Shown here one piece after another: positions 6,957-14,377 of a stretch of DNA of 20,095 nucleotides. The translations under genes and the position numbers were made by a program. The DNA lies in IMG/VR virus record IMGVR_UViG_3300045999_003581, positions 1 to 20,095 of that record; one strand, 5' to 3'. Below the pieces are notes generated by a model that was not told the origin of the DNA, made no database searches, and saw only the letters and a list, made by a program, of their open reading frames with translations. Each line of letters starts with the position of its first letter. The stretch's first letter is position 1. Source of the DNA: a virus.

Positions 6957-8692
6957 TGGCAGTCATCGGCGATCTTGTAACACGTCTCGGAGTAGACGGG
7001 CGAAAGTTTCAAAGCGGCTTGGATAAAGCACGCGGCGATGCTCGCTCGTTTGCATCGGACATTACAAAGATCGTTTCCGGAATTGCGATTTATGACATCG
7101 CCAAAACTGGCGTGATGGGCCTGAAGGACATGCTGGTTGAGACAGTCAAACTCTCCGCCAGTGCCGAAGTCATGCGGTCAGAATTCGCTGTGCTCCTCGG
7201 CGATGTCGGCAAGTCCGCAAGATTCTTCGATGAGCTTGAGAAGTTCTCCGCTCGCACTTCATTCAATCTTGAATCTGCTGGCGATGCCGCCCGTGTGTTA
7301 ATGGCAGCCGGCGTTTCGGAAAACAGCCTACTAGACACGATGCAACTGTTGGGCGACTTGTCACTCGGCGATGCAAACCGCCTCGGGTTTCTTTCCAAAG
7401 CCTACACCGACGTTTTCAACAAGGGGCGATTGCAAGGGCAGGAGATTAAGCAGTTCGCAGAAAACGGCGTTGGTATCGTCGCTGCACTAGCTGGAACGCT
7501 CGGCAAGACATCGGGCGAAATTCTGAAGATGTCCGAGGCTGGAGAGATCAGCTTTGACATGATGCGAGAAGCACTGCAAGGACTGACAGCGGAGGGCGGT
7601 CGATTCTACGGCGCGATGGCCGCACGCAATAGCACGCTGATGGGTCAATGGGATTCGCTTATGGAAGGCATCCAGAAAACTGGACGCGCCATTGGCGACA
7701 ATATGCTGCCAGCAATTAAAAACGTCGTGGCTGAAGCAAATGCGATGCTCGGCAAGTTCAACGAAATGCCGGACAAGATTGGATTCATTGGCGACGTTAT
7801 TGAGGCATCTTTTGACGTAGCAATCGAAAGCATCAAAGCCAAGTGGGAGGTAATGGTTCAAGAGATGATCACGGGGCTCGCCAGCGTCAGTGGTGACGTG
7901 GCGATGCTGATGGCGGATCCGATGGGAGCTGGAGGGCGACTGGCCGGCGGGCTTGTCGGCGGTATGGAGCGCAGCGGCAACCTCGCAGCCGCACAAGCCC
8001 GACTTGAAGGACTCATGGGTAAACTGCAAGGCCCAGCGGCTGCGGGGAATGCGGCTCCTGCTGCGGCGAATGATCCGATTGCACAGGCAAAAGAAACATA
8101 CGACAAGGCTCTTCAAGAGTTTATTAACAGAGATCCAAAAGCAATTGATAAGGCGCAGGCTAAGGTATTTGCCGCTGAAAAAACTTCGGGCTGGAAGTCA
8201 AAAAAATGGAACGAGGCGTCTGCAGAGCTGCATGATGCGATGGCGGAATCACGACGTGTTAGGGGCAATTTGGTAGCTGCTGAAAAGGGACTTGCGCAGG
8301 CTAAAAAACAGCCCGCGATCAAAGCAGGTGCAGCCAAGTTGACCGAAGGCGTTTCATCCCTTTGGGAATCCCTGCAATCTCCAATTGCAGAAGCACAGAT
8401 GGCCGCTCAAGGCATGTGGGACCGTGGCAAGATTAAAGCTGATGCTGCAATGGGCACACTTTCCAATATCTTCGGCGGCGATCCTGCGAAGAAGGAAAAG
8501 AAGATCGAGCCACAACTGGCTGGAGCAATGCAGGCAGGTTCTCAAGATGCGTATTCGACGATCGTGCAAGCCATGATTCGCCAAGCGGATCCAGTCATCA
8601 AAGCGACCAAAGAACAGACGCGAGAACTTAAGCGGGCACTGCGAGAAAACAGACCACAGCCAGTGTATTTGGTCGGAGCATTCGAGGAATAA
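6956..8692 (+). CDS. Tail tape measure protein
   Basis: This is a 578-aa, mainly alpha-helical protein. The N-terminus (VIGDLVTRLGVDGRKFQSGLDKA, split over a loop) and the following 70-220 region (FEKFSARTSFN-like ELEKFSARTSFNLE; LQGQEIKQFAENGVG) match the tape measure N-terminal domain family, in which 'F-x-x-x-T-x-x-x-x-x-x-A' and 'GQEIxQL' segments are conserved. The remainder is Ala-, Lys- and Gln-rich coiled-coil-like sequence with a final helix. At about 0.15 nm per residue, the family rule would give a tail of about 85-90 nm, short for a siphovirus. Its gene starts by TAATG overlap with the chaperone extension. A weakly hydrophobic segment near residues 38-60 may be membrane-active. 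Confidence 0.88.
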   Translation: MAVIGDLVTRLGVDGRKFQSGLDKARGDARSFASDITKIVSGIAIYDIAKTGVMGLKDMLVETVKLSASAEVMRSEFAVLLGDVGKSARFFDELEKFSARTSFNLESAGDAARVLMAAGVSENSLLDTMQLLGDLSLGDANRLGFLSKAYTDVFNKGRLQGQEIKQFAENGVGIVAALAGTLGKTSGEILKMSEAGEISFDMMREALQGLTAEGGRFYGAMAARNSTLMGQWDSLMEGIQKTGRAIGDNMLPAIKNVVAEANAMLGKFNEMPDKIGFIGDVIEASFDVAIESIKAKWEVMVQEMITGLASVSGDVAMLMADPMGAGGRLAGGLVGGMERSGNLAAAQARLEGLMGKLQGPAAAGNAAPAAANDPIAQAKETYDKALQEFINRDPKAIDKAQAKVFAAEKTSGWKSKKWNEASAELHDAMAESRRVRGNLVAAEKGLAQAKKQPAIKAGAAKLTEGVSSLWESLQSPIAEAQMAAQGMWDRGKIKADAAMGTLSNIFGGDPAKKEKKIEPQLAGAMQAGSQDAYSTIVQAMIRQADPVIKATKEQTRELKRALRENRPQPVYLVGAFEE

Positions 8693-8695
8693 CAA

Positions 8696-8896
8696 ATGAA
8701 AGCAAAGCTGATCAAGCGATGGGAAGAAGACGCAACGAAATGGACCACCGAGCAAAAGGCGGCGATTCAATTCGCTCGTAAGTGCGAAGCAGACGAGTCA
8801 AAACTGTTTTGCTGCTACGGCAAAGGCACTGAGTTCACGGGCGATAAAGCGGCCATGCTAATTGCCTTGGGGCTGGCCGTGGAGGTCACAGAATGA
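8696..8896 (+). CDS. Small protein between tape measure and tail-tip genes
   Basis: This 66-aa protein begins 3 nt after the tape measure stop; its ribosome site would be within GAGGAAT at the end of that gene. It is charged at the N-terminus (KAKLIKRWEEDATKW) with a Cys pair (LFCCYGKG) and a C-terminal helix (KAAMLIALGLAVEV). It overlaps the next gene as ATGA. I do not recognise the family. It may be an accessory tail-assembly factor, judged only by position. Confidence is for it being a real gene. Confidence 0.65.
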   Translation: MKAKLIKRWEEDATKWTTEQKAAIQFARKCEADESKLFCCYGKGTEFTGDKAAMLIALGLAVEVTE

Positions 8897-9726
8897 CAGT
8901 AACCTACATCGGCGAAAATCACGCTTCGGCAACAAATGAACGCGGATCACGCTCATACACTCGCGTATTTAAGTTGTCGACAACTCTAAAGACCGAGTCC
9001 GCCTACGACGTTGGATCACACGTATCACTTCCGTTCATTGGCGAGGTCCATCCGGATGACAGCAACGCTTATTGCACAACTCTAACGCCAGACCCAACGG
9101 ACCCGTGGCGAGGCTGGACAGTTACTGCGCAGTACAGCGACCAGCGACCGATGGCTGAGGATCCAACGGATGACTCTGCCGTCATCACTTGGGGCTCAGA
9201 ACAGTTCCAGCGTCCAGCCGTGTTTGATCGCAGCGGAAATTTCATCGTGAATTCTGCGGGCGATCCGTTTGACCCGCCGAACATGATGGACGACAGCCGC
9301 CGCGTTGTCACTGTGCAAAAGAATCTGGCCGTCGTCCCAACGTGGATTCTCGATTATCAAGACGCAGTCAACAGCGATTCATTTACCGTCGACGGCGTCA
9401 CGATTGGTATCGGGCTGGCAAAAATGCAAACAGTCACGGTGGGTGAACGCAATCGAAGAAATGGAACCGTGTTCCGCACGGTGAGCTTCACGATTCACCT
9501 TCAGCGAGAAGGCTGGCTACTTAGGCCGCTCGATGCTGGGTTTCGTGAAATTGCATACGGGGGCCTGGTCAACATTAAAAACCCCGGCGACGAAGAGCTT
9601 CCCGGCGCTCCTGTCCCTTTAAATGGCAGCGGAGCAGCGTTAGCAAGCCCTTCGTTTTCCACATGCGTGTTTCTTCCGTTCGAAGTTTACGCGACCCGTG
9701 CGTTTTCCTCTTTGCCTCTGAGCTGA
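8893..9726 (+). CDS. Tail protein, possible distal-tail or tip component
   Basis: This 277-aa protein is mostly beta, with many aromatic and polar residues and no membrane segment. It contains repeated strand-like blocks (TRVFKLSTTLKTES, DPWRGWTVTAQYSDQRP, TVFRTVSFTIHLQREGW). The block near residue 190 with 'GTVFRTVSFTIHLQ' followed by 'GWLLRPLDAGF' resembles tail proteins encoded after the tape measure in planctomycete-like prophages, though I cannot name the family. The position just after tape measure suggests a distal tail (Dit-like) or tip hub protein. It overlaps the preceding gene as ATGA and is separated from the next by 4 nt. Confidence 0.6.
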   Translation: MTVTYIGENHASATNERGSRSYTRVFKLSTTLKTESAYDVGSHVSLPFIGEVHPDDSNAYCTTLTPDPTDPWRGWTVTAQYSDQRPMAEDPTDDSAVITWGSEQFQRPAVFDRSGNFIVNSAGDPFDPPNMMDDSRRVVTVQKNLAVVPTWILDYQDAVNSDSFTVDGVTIGIGLAKMQTVTVGERNRRNGTVFRTVSFTIHLQREGWLLRPLDAGFREIAYGGLVNIKNPGDEELPGAPVPLNGSGAALASPSFSTCVFLPFEVYATRAFSSLPLS

Positions 9727-9730
9727 CCAC

Positions 9731-10204
9731 ATGGCCTCAACATCGTCAGTGCAATTTGCCGAAGGGCAAGGGGCAGGGTCAGGACAAGGCTCAGTTCTCG
9801 GCCCGAAGGCTATCGAGCAAATCGCGAAGACAGTTCGCGAAGTCGCTCGCCGTGTTCGCAACGAAACGCCGCAACGCGGTCGATGGCAGCAGCGGCCAAG
9901 CGGTGGTGGTGGCGAAACTATTTGGTTTACCATCACCGATGTCCTCTGCCCCGACACTGACTACGTCACAGAAACTACGCTGGTTGCAACAGCCACATGG
10001 TACAGCCAAAGCTGCACGGGAACGCCTCCCGGCGCAGAATACGGTGGCGAGTATCACGTGTACGACCTCTGCAATTATCTCAGCGGATTGACGCCGACGG
10101 ATTTGGTCGGAACAACAGGACGTGCGACATACATGTACCCGCTGACAGGCACATGCGTGCCGAAGTGGGTGATTGATGACCTCTGTGCGCAGCCGGAGTG
10201 CTAA
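9731..10204 (+). CDS. Unknown tail-region protein with helical N-terminus and Cys-containing beta C-terminus
   Basis: This 157-aa protein has three parts. Residues 1-25 are Gly/Ser/Gln-rich. Residues 25-45 form an amphipathic helix (AIEQIAKTVREVARRVRNE). Residues 55-157 are beta-like with six cysteines (LCPD, QSCTG, DLCNY, GTCVP, DLCAQPEC). The next gene begins 3 nt later and is far richer in Cys, so these two probably work together. The flexible head plus helix would suit attachment to the tail tip, with the Cys-containing part outward, but this is inference. I do not recognise the family. Confidence 0.6.
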   Translation: MASTSSVQFAEGQGAGSGQGSVLGPKAIEQIAKTVREVARRVRNETPQRGRWQQRPSGGGGETIWFTITDVLCPDTDYVTETTLVATATWYSQSCTGTPPGAEYGGEYHVYDLCNYLSGLTPTDLVGTTGRATYMYPLTGTCVPKWVIDDLCAQPEC

Positions 10205-10207
10205 CGA

Positions 10208-11449
10208 ATGCCTCCACGATACCTCCGCAAAGGATCAACACGACTCAAGCCCTGCTCAGAGTTCAAGGTCGAAGCGTGCGACATCGCTCCTGCTGATCAA
10301 TGCTGCGGTGCTTTGCCCTGCACGCTGTGCTTGGAGCTGGAAGTCTACGGCGAAGCCACCACGTACGGTACAGCGACGTTCGGCGGATCGTCATGGACTG
10401 GCACGGTTGGCGGGCTGTCGTTTGTTTCGTATTGGGAGCGTGACACATACGGTGAGTGTGAATACGTCGTCACCTTGGACGGCGAAGAAGTATACCGAGC
10501 GACCTGCTACGAGGGAGCAAGCTGTCGAGATCCAGGCGGGTCGGTCGGTGTGCTGATTGGTTACGACGAAGGCACGCTCACATGGGTGAAGCACGAACCA
10601 CGACCGCTGGCAGTGGTGGTCGATCCTGACACGGGGTGCAATGATTTCTTCTGCGGGACTTGTCGGTGCAGTTGCAGAACATTGTGCGTTGATGTTTTCG
10701 AAGTCCTGTCAGTGTACGACACGGACTTTGCTGTAGACACATATTCCGGAACACTTACAGACACAGCTTACAGTGACTGTGACCCACCAGTTTGGGAGGG
10801 CACAATTGGTAACTTTACAATCAGGTTGGCACTGGGGCGAGACAGTTATGGTAACTGTATCGTCACTGGGACAGTAAACGGGGAAGAATCTACCGTCAGC
10901 GTCACTGGCTGCGAAGACCTGTCCGGCACTGTTGAAATGTATGATGGTTCGTATTTCAACTTTCGGTGCAACGACTGCAATAACTGTGCAACAGTCATCG
11001 GTGATTGCATTTGCGGTCGACCGCTGGGGCAGACATTAACGCTGTTGTGGTCATCCGGAAACGGAACGCATGGAGATGCACCACGAGAATTCCCGCTCAG
11101 TTACGGTATGACGAGTGCCGAAGGAATTGTGTGCGCCCCATATCCTACTGGCGGGCCGTTTCCTGCTTACACCGGCAGTAACTCCGGCAACTATCCAATA
11201 CCGCAGGGTGGAACACGCGGCGACACTCTTTATGTAATGATGGTGTGTTGTATCGGATGTCCGCTGTGCGTTTACTATCGCTACGCAACCGCCATAGCTG
11301 TCGGGGATTTGACGTGGTATCTGACTTACATCAACGTTATCGGGATGGATTGTAATTGCCCCGCAATTCTTCCCGTGGATTCATTTTCTGCCCCACTTGA
11401 TTATCAAATCGAGGACATCACAATCTTTGAAGAGGCGAGCAACTGCTAA
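10208..11449 (+). CDS. Cysteine-rich tail-region protein with internal duplication
   Basis: This 413-aa protein has 31 cysteines, many in C-x-x-C, CC or C-x-C clusters (QCCGALPCTLC near 32-41, FFCGTCRCSCRTLC at 147-160, CNDCNNC at 254-260, MVCCIGCPLC later). Two similar beta modules can be aligned by eye: about residues 33-128 (SSWTGTVGGLSFVSYWERDTYGEC) and 149-256 (PVWEGTIGNFTIRLALGRDSYGNC). A third, more diverged Cys-rich part completes the protein. It has no signal peptide or membrane segment. In the tail-gene region this looks like an extracellular, disulfide- or metal-stabilised fibre/receptor-binding protein. No name can be given from sequence. It joins the next gene by TAATG. Confidence 0.68.
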   Translation: MPPRYLRKGSTRLKPCSEFKVEACDIAPADQCCGALPCTLCLELEVYGEATTYGTATFGGSSWTGTVGGLSFVSYWERDTYGECEYVVTLDGEEVYRATCYEGASCRDPGGSVGVLIGYDEGTLTWVKHEPRPLAVVVDPDTGCNDFFCGTCRCSCRTLCVDVFEVLSVYDTDFAVDTYSGTLTDTAYSDCDPPVWEGTIGNFTIRLALGRDSYGNCIVTGTVNGEESTVSVTGCEDLSGTVEMYDGSYFNFRCNDCNNCATVIGDCICGRPLGQTLTLLWSSGNGTHGDAPREFPLSYGMTSAEGIVCAPYPTGGPFPAYTGSNSGNYPIPQGGTRGDTLYVMMVCCIGCPLCVYYRYATAIAVGDLTWYLTYINVIGMDCNCPAILPVDSFSAPLDYQIEDITIFEEASNC

Positions 11450-13419
11450 TGAGCGACTGCCAGTGTGAAATCTCAGGCTTTTGTACTCTGCGAAACATCG
11501 CACTGAAGCCAACGCTGCAAACGCTTTGTAAACGCGACAAGCCGCGTATTGACGCGATGCTGGCGGGTGAAGCGTACGTGTCGCCGCAGGCCAAGGCAGC
11601 AACAAGCCCGCAGCGTAAATCCTGTAGCACGGGGAAGCGTGGTAAATGCACCGACTGTTCCAACGCTGGCACCCTCATGATGGCCGCAATCCAAGCGGAC
11701 ACCGGGCAGCCTGTGTCTTGCGGTTCCTGCAAGACTTATCTGCTGTCACTCGACCGCATGTCAGCCCATGATCACGCAGCGATCGTCCAGAAACTTTACG
11801 CTGAGATCTCATGGCCGCAATCATGGCGTGCGACACACGGTGACAAAGACGGACAGCGAAAGCGGATCGGTGAAATAGTGTCGGGCGTGTTGGCAGTTGC
11901 GACGACGACTTGCAAGGTGGTGAGGCAACGAGGGGTATCATCCCGCAAGAGCAACGACCAATTACACAGAGCAATGTTGGCCGCTCCAAAGCCAAATCGA
12001 GACCCATTTACAGCCGAGCCGGTCTTTCATTTCGGGGCTCACCTGTGGCCGATTACAGGGCACTGGGAGCAGCATATCGACACATGGAACAAGCTGGCCA
12101 GTCAAATCACGGGCCGCTGTTTCGTCGGGATTGCAGAGTGCTCTGGATGCGGAACCTCGCCAACGTCTGAAGTCATTGCGAGGCTGTCGGACAGATTCGA
12201 AGTCTTCACGGTTCCAAACACAAAGGAAGGCGAAAACCCGACGTTCATGGAACTCCTGCGACGAATGCCGAAGGGTGAAAACGATGTCTTTCTGTACGCT
12301 CACGGCAAGGGTGTTAAGCCAGCAACGCGAGTGTCAGCGGCTGTCAAAACGTGGGTTCAGGTAATGTATCAAACTGTCATTTTCAATCACGGTGAAATCG
12401 TCCGCAGAATGGCTCAGGGTTACAAGACGTTTGGTTCGCTGCGAGCATTCGGCAGAGCACCATTGTCCCCTGCGTTCAGTTGGCACTACGCTGGCACATT
12501 CTTTGCGGTTCGCGCGAAGTACTTGCGATCTGCAAAGCCAGTGAAGCCGGGATACGGTGGCGTTGAGGCATGGCCGGGGAATAACTTTCCAGCCAGCGAT
12601 GCGTGGTGTGAGTTCGGCGACAACCGGGCGATCATGTCCCACTACAGTGATGCGGAAATGTGCAACGATGTCATTGAAGGAGCGGTCAAAGAAATGGCAG
12701 CCAGAAACGCAAGGCGGCATTGCCACCGAAAACTGATTGCCGTGACGACGTGCAATCTGCATGGGTCGGAAGAAATCAAAAACGACATTCGCGTGACGCT
12801 CGATTCAATCGCGGAACACTGTTCGGCTGATGTGCTGGTGGTTGATGATGGGTCGCCGACTGAATATCAGGAGTACGTGAAGGATCTTTGTAAACACAGG
12901 GGCTTCCGATTCGTCGGCATCTGGAACAACGGCGGAATCTCTCACGCGAAGAATCTATGCCTGAGCGAGTTCATCGAAGACCGTCGATACGAATACCTGA
13001 TCATGCTGGATGATGACGTGAAGGTGATTTCAGACGAATTCGAATCAACCTACACGACCGCAATGGAACGGGCCGGGGTCGGCATCCTGTCATGGCACGA
13101 TCCAGCCTACACGGGAGCAGCAGCAGAGCCAGACGGCGAGCTGCTGGCATCGAATCACACATGCGGATGCTGCGTTGTTGTGTCTCGTGAATGCGTGCAG
13201 GCAACGAGCTTTTACAATGTCATGCCGGGCAAGTGGGGACGAGAACATTCAGAGTATTACCAGCGAGCGGCGGCAAAGTTTGCGAAGCCCGGCGTGTATC
13301 TTGATGTTCCAAATTCGCAGTCACTGCTGGTACTGGCTTCAAATGCCTCAGTGTTCACGCACGAAGAAAAGCTGGCGTCGAACGAGATCAACCGGATTTA
13401 TCTTGGGGCCGAACAATGA
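11449..13419 (+). CDS. Cys-rich N-terminus plus two glycosyltransferase-like domains
   Basis: This 656-aa protein has three parts. Residues 1-100 contain clustered cysteines (positions 4, 6, 12, 27, 59, 67, 70, 91, 94), a likely zinc-binding or interaction segment. Residues 190-410 form a domain with FHFGAHLWPITGHWEQHID and FLYAHGKGVK, followed by WHYAGTFFAVRAKYL; the layout resembles glycosyltransferases found in phage tail clusters. Residues 428-656 are a clear GT-A (GT2-type) domain: VVDDGSP at 464-470 binds the nucleotide, and MLDDDV at 519-524 is the DxD-like metal site. It is coupled to the methyltransferase after it by ATGA. It may glycosylate virion or host surface molecules. The middle domain's activity is uncertain. 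Confidence 0.77.
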   Translation: MSDCQCEISGFCTLRNIALKPTLQTLCKRDKPRIDAMLAGEAYVSPQAKAATSPQRKSCSTGKRGKCTDCSNAGTLMMAAIQADTGQPVSCGSCKTYLLSLDRMSAHDHAAIVQKLYAEISWPQSWRATHGDKDGQRKRIGEIVSGVLAVATTTCKVVRQRGVSSRKSNDQLHRAMLAAPKPNRDPFTAEPVFHFGAHLWPITGHWEQHIDTWNKLASQITGRCFVGIAECSGCGTSPTSEVIARLSDRFEVFTVPNTKEGENPTFMELLRRMPKGENDVFLYAHGKGVKPATRVSAAVKTWVQVMYQTVIFNHGEIVRRMAQGYKTFGSLRAFGRAPLSPAFSWHYAGTFFAVRAKYLRSAKPVKPGYGGVEAWPGNNFPASDAWCEFGDNRAIMSHYSDAEMCNDVIEGAVKEMAARNARRHCHRKLIAVTTCNLHGSEEIKNDIRVTLDSIAEHCSADVLVVDDGSPTEYQEYVKDLCKHRGFRFVGIWNNGGISHAKNLCLSEFIEDRRYEYLIMLDDDVKVISDEFESTYTTAMERAGVGILSWHDPAYTGAAAEPDGELLASNHTCGCCVVVSRECVQATSFYNVMPGKWGREHSEYYQRAAAKFAKPGVYLDVPNSQSLLVLASNASVFTHEEKLASNEINRIYLGAEQ

Positions 13420-13880
13420 TGGATCTTTATGCAACGCACCAGCGACTACTGGTCAAGCACATGATGCAAACGACCGGGCAAGTCATCGAGTTGGGCGCGG
13501 GCAACTATTCAACGCCGATCCTTCACGAGATCGCAGCGGCGCAGGGCAGGCATCTGACGACAGTCGACCACAATCCGGACTGGCTGAATCGGTTTAAAGT
13601 GCTCGAAAACGCAGGGCACACACTGACACTGCTGGCGTCATGGGATGACTTTGCAGTCACAGAGCCGCACGGGCTTGCGCTCGTCGATCATGCCGACCCC
13701 CCGAGTCATCCGCGTTGGTTGCAGGTGCTGAAGCTCATTCCGACCACAGGCGTGATTGTGATCCACGACACAGAAGACGATCAATACGGATATTCAAAAC
13801 TGATGGACCTGATTGACGTGATTGAGGAGGACACGACGTTCCGCACGCACACGAGAGTTATTCGTCGCAAATTGATTTGA
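13416..13880 (+). CDS. Small class I SAM-dependent methyltransferase-like protein
   Basis: This 154-aa protein has VIELGAGNYSTPIL (residues 23-36), a SAM-binding glycine loop, and TTVDHNPDWL (48-57), where the acidic residue would bind the SAM ribose. VIVIHDTEDDQYGY near 111-124 resembles the metal- or substrate-binding part of O-methyltransferase-like folds. It is shorter than most complete class I enzymes and has no clear C-terminal strand pair, so it may be a minimal or partner-dependent enzyme. Two ATG codons (13416 and 13419) are both possible; the first gives an ATGA overlap with the glycosyltransferase gene. Substrate is probably a sugar or nucleotide-sugar product of that neighbour. 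Confidence 0.7.
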   Translation: MMDLYATHQRLLVKHMMQTTGQVIELGAGNYSTPILHEIAAAQGRHLTTVDHNPDWLNRFKVLENAGHTLTLLASWDDFAVTEPHGLALVDHADPPSHPRWLQVLKLIPTTGVIVIHDTEDDQYGYSKLMDLIDVIEEDTTFRTHTRVIRRKLI

Positions 13881-13934
13881 CTTTCTCCGCCATCCTTGAA
13901 ATCCTGGTTTTTAAACCCCCTAGGAGTTGTGGCG

Positions 13935-14072
13935 ATGCGAGAACTTCAAATCCTGATTTTACTGCCGGTGATTGCGATCCTCGCGGCAATGGCGTTTCGC
14001 GAAATTATGCGGGACATTAGCGGTGATGCAGCGAATGACACCGTTGAGATGTTTGCTCCGGAAAGATTCTGA
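13935..14072 (+). CDS. 45-aa membrane protein
   Basis: A TAGGAG site 8 nt upstream precedes an ATG that opens a 45-aa frame. Residues 4-21 (LQILILLPVIAILAAMAF) form a single hydrophobic segment, flanked by Arg and followed by a charged tail. It is the last gene of the structural operon, with hairpins right after it. A holin- or pinholin-like or other small membrane function is possible but not shown; no lysin is nearby. It is shorter than typical gene-calling cut-offs. Confidence 0.5.
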   Translation: MRELQILILLPVIAILAAMAFREIMRDISGDAANDTVEMFAPERF

Positions 14073-14079
14073 ACCACAA

Positions 14080-14115
14080 TGATCGGCAGCAGCGGATAAA
14101 AAGCGAAGCCGATCA
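14080..14115 (+). other. Hairpin A after the late operon
   Basis: A perfect 8-bp inverted repeat (TGATCGGC at 14080-14087 with GCCGATCA at 14108-14115) encloses 20 nt. It lies 8 nt after the last small gene. It has no T run, so it is a structural RNA element or part of an end-of-operon region rather than a classic terminator. Confidence 0.5.
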
Positions 14116-14116
14116 G

Positions 14117-14165
14117 CGAAGCTCTGGGAGACGATGGCGAGCTACCTGCCATCGTCGCTTCGTTT
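14117..14165 (+). terminator. Long hairpin B ending the late operon
   Basis: Arms CGAAGC plus GACGATGGC (14117-14122, 14130-14138) pair with GCCATCGTC plus GCTTCG (14148-14162), 15 pairs with one 7-nt bulge on the 5' side and a 9-nt loop, then TTT. The T run is short, so termination may be partial or factor-assisted. Position after the last structural gene fits an end-of-operon element. Confidence 0.5.
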
Positions 14166-14197
14166 AACCAGCAGCCAAACAATTTCCGCGAAGTGCT

Positions 14198-14224
14198 TTG
14201 AGCTATTGCGATCTCCGGTATGAT
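14198..14224 (+). promoter_or_regulatory. Sigma70-type promoter for the candidate small RNA
   Basis: TATGAT at 14219-14224 is a near-consensus -10. TTGAGC at 14198-14203 is a partial -35 with a 15-nt spacer (TTTGAG one base earlier gives 16). Transcription would begin near 14229-14231. No start codon with a ribosome site follows; a structured segment and an intrinsic terminator do. Confidence 0.5.
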
Positions 14225-14230
14225 GCGGAC

Positions 14231-14377
14231 GCTGTTCGGCGTGGAAACCGACTGGCGACTATCAATCGTAAAGAATCATTGAATCTGGGCCGCCTGTCCC
14301 GTACACTCAGGCACCGCGATTGATAGTCGCACAATCCACGAAAACAGCTCAGGCTTCGGTCTGGGCTGTTTTTGTTT
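14231..14377 (+). ncRNA. Candidate small structured RNA (about 147 nt)
   Basis: The span lies between a predicted promoter and a strong intrinsic terminator. A short 5' hairpin (ACGC/GCGT, 14229-14242) comes first. The core is a perfect 14-bp inverted repeat, 14255-14268 with 14317-14330, enclosing 48 nt that hold an inner 5-bp hairpin (GCCTG 14292-14296 with CAGGC 14308-14312). The terminator hairpin forms the 3' end. No open frame with a ribosome site fits, and 14 perfect base pairs over this distance are unlikely by chance. I do not recognise a known RNA family. Target or function unknown; possibilities are a regulatory RNA, a protein-binding RNA or a decoy. Confidence 0.62.
14341..14377 (+). 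terminator. Intrinsic terminator with TTCG loop
   Basis: An 11-bp stem (14344-14354 with 14359-14369, two G-U wobbles) is closed by a TTCG tetraloop and followed by TTTTTGTTT. An AAA run just before the stem can pair with the T run. This is a textbook Rho-independent terminator, ending the candidate small RNA. Confidence 0.88.

Noticed and set aside
7487-8116. Minus-strand frame of 209 codons opposite the tape measure gene
   Set aside because: It is a shadow of a well-supported coding region and has no ribosome site or domain.
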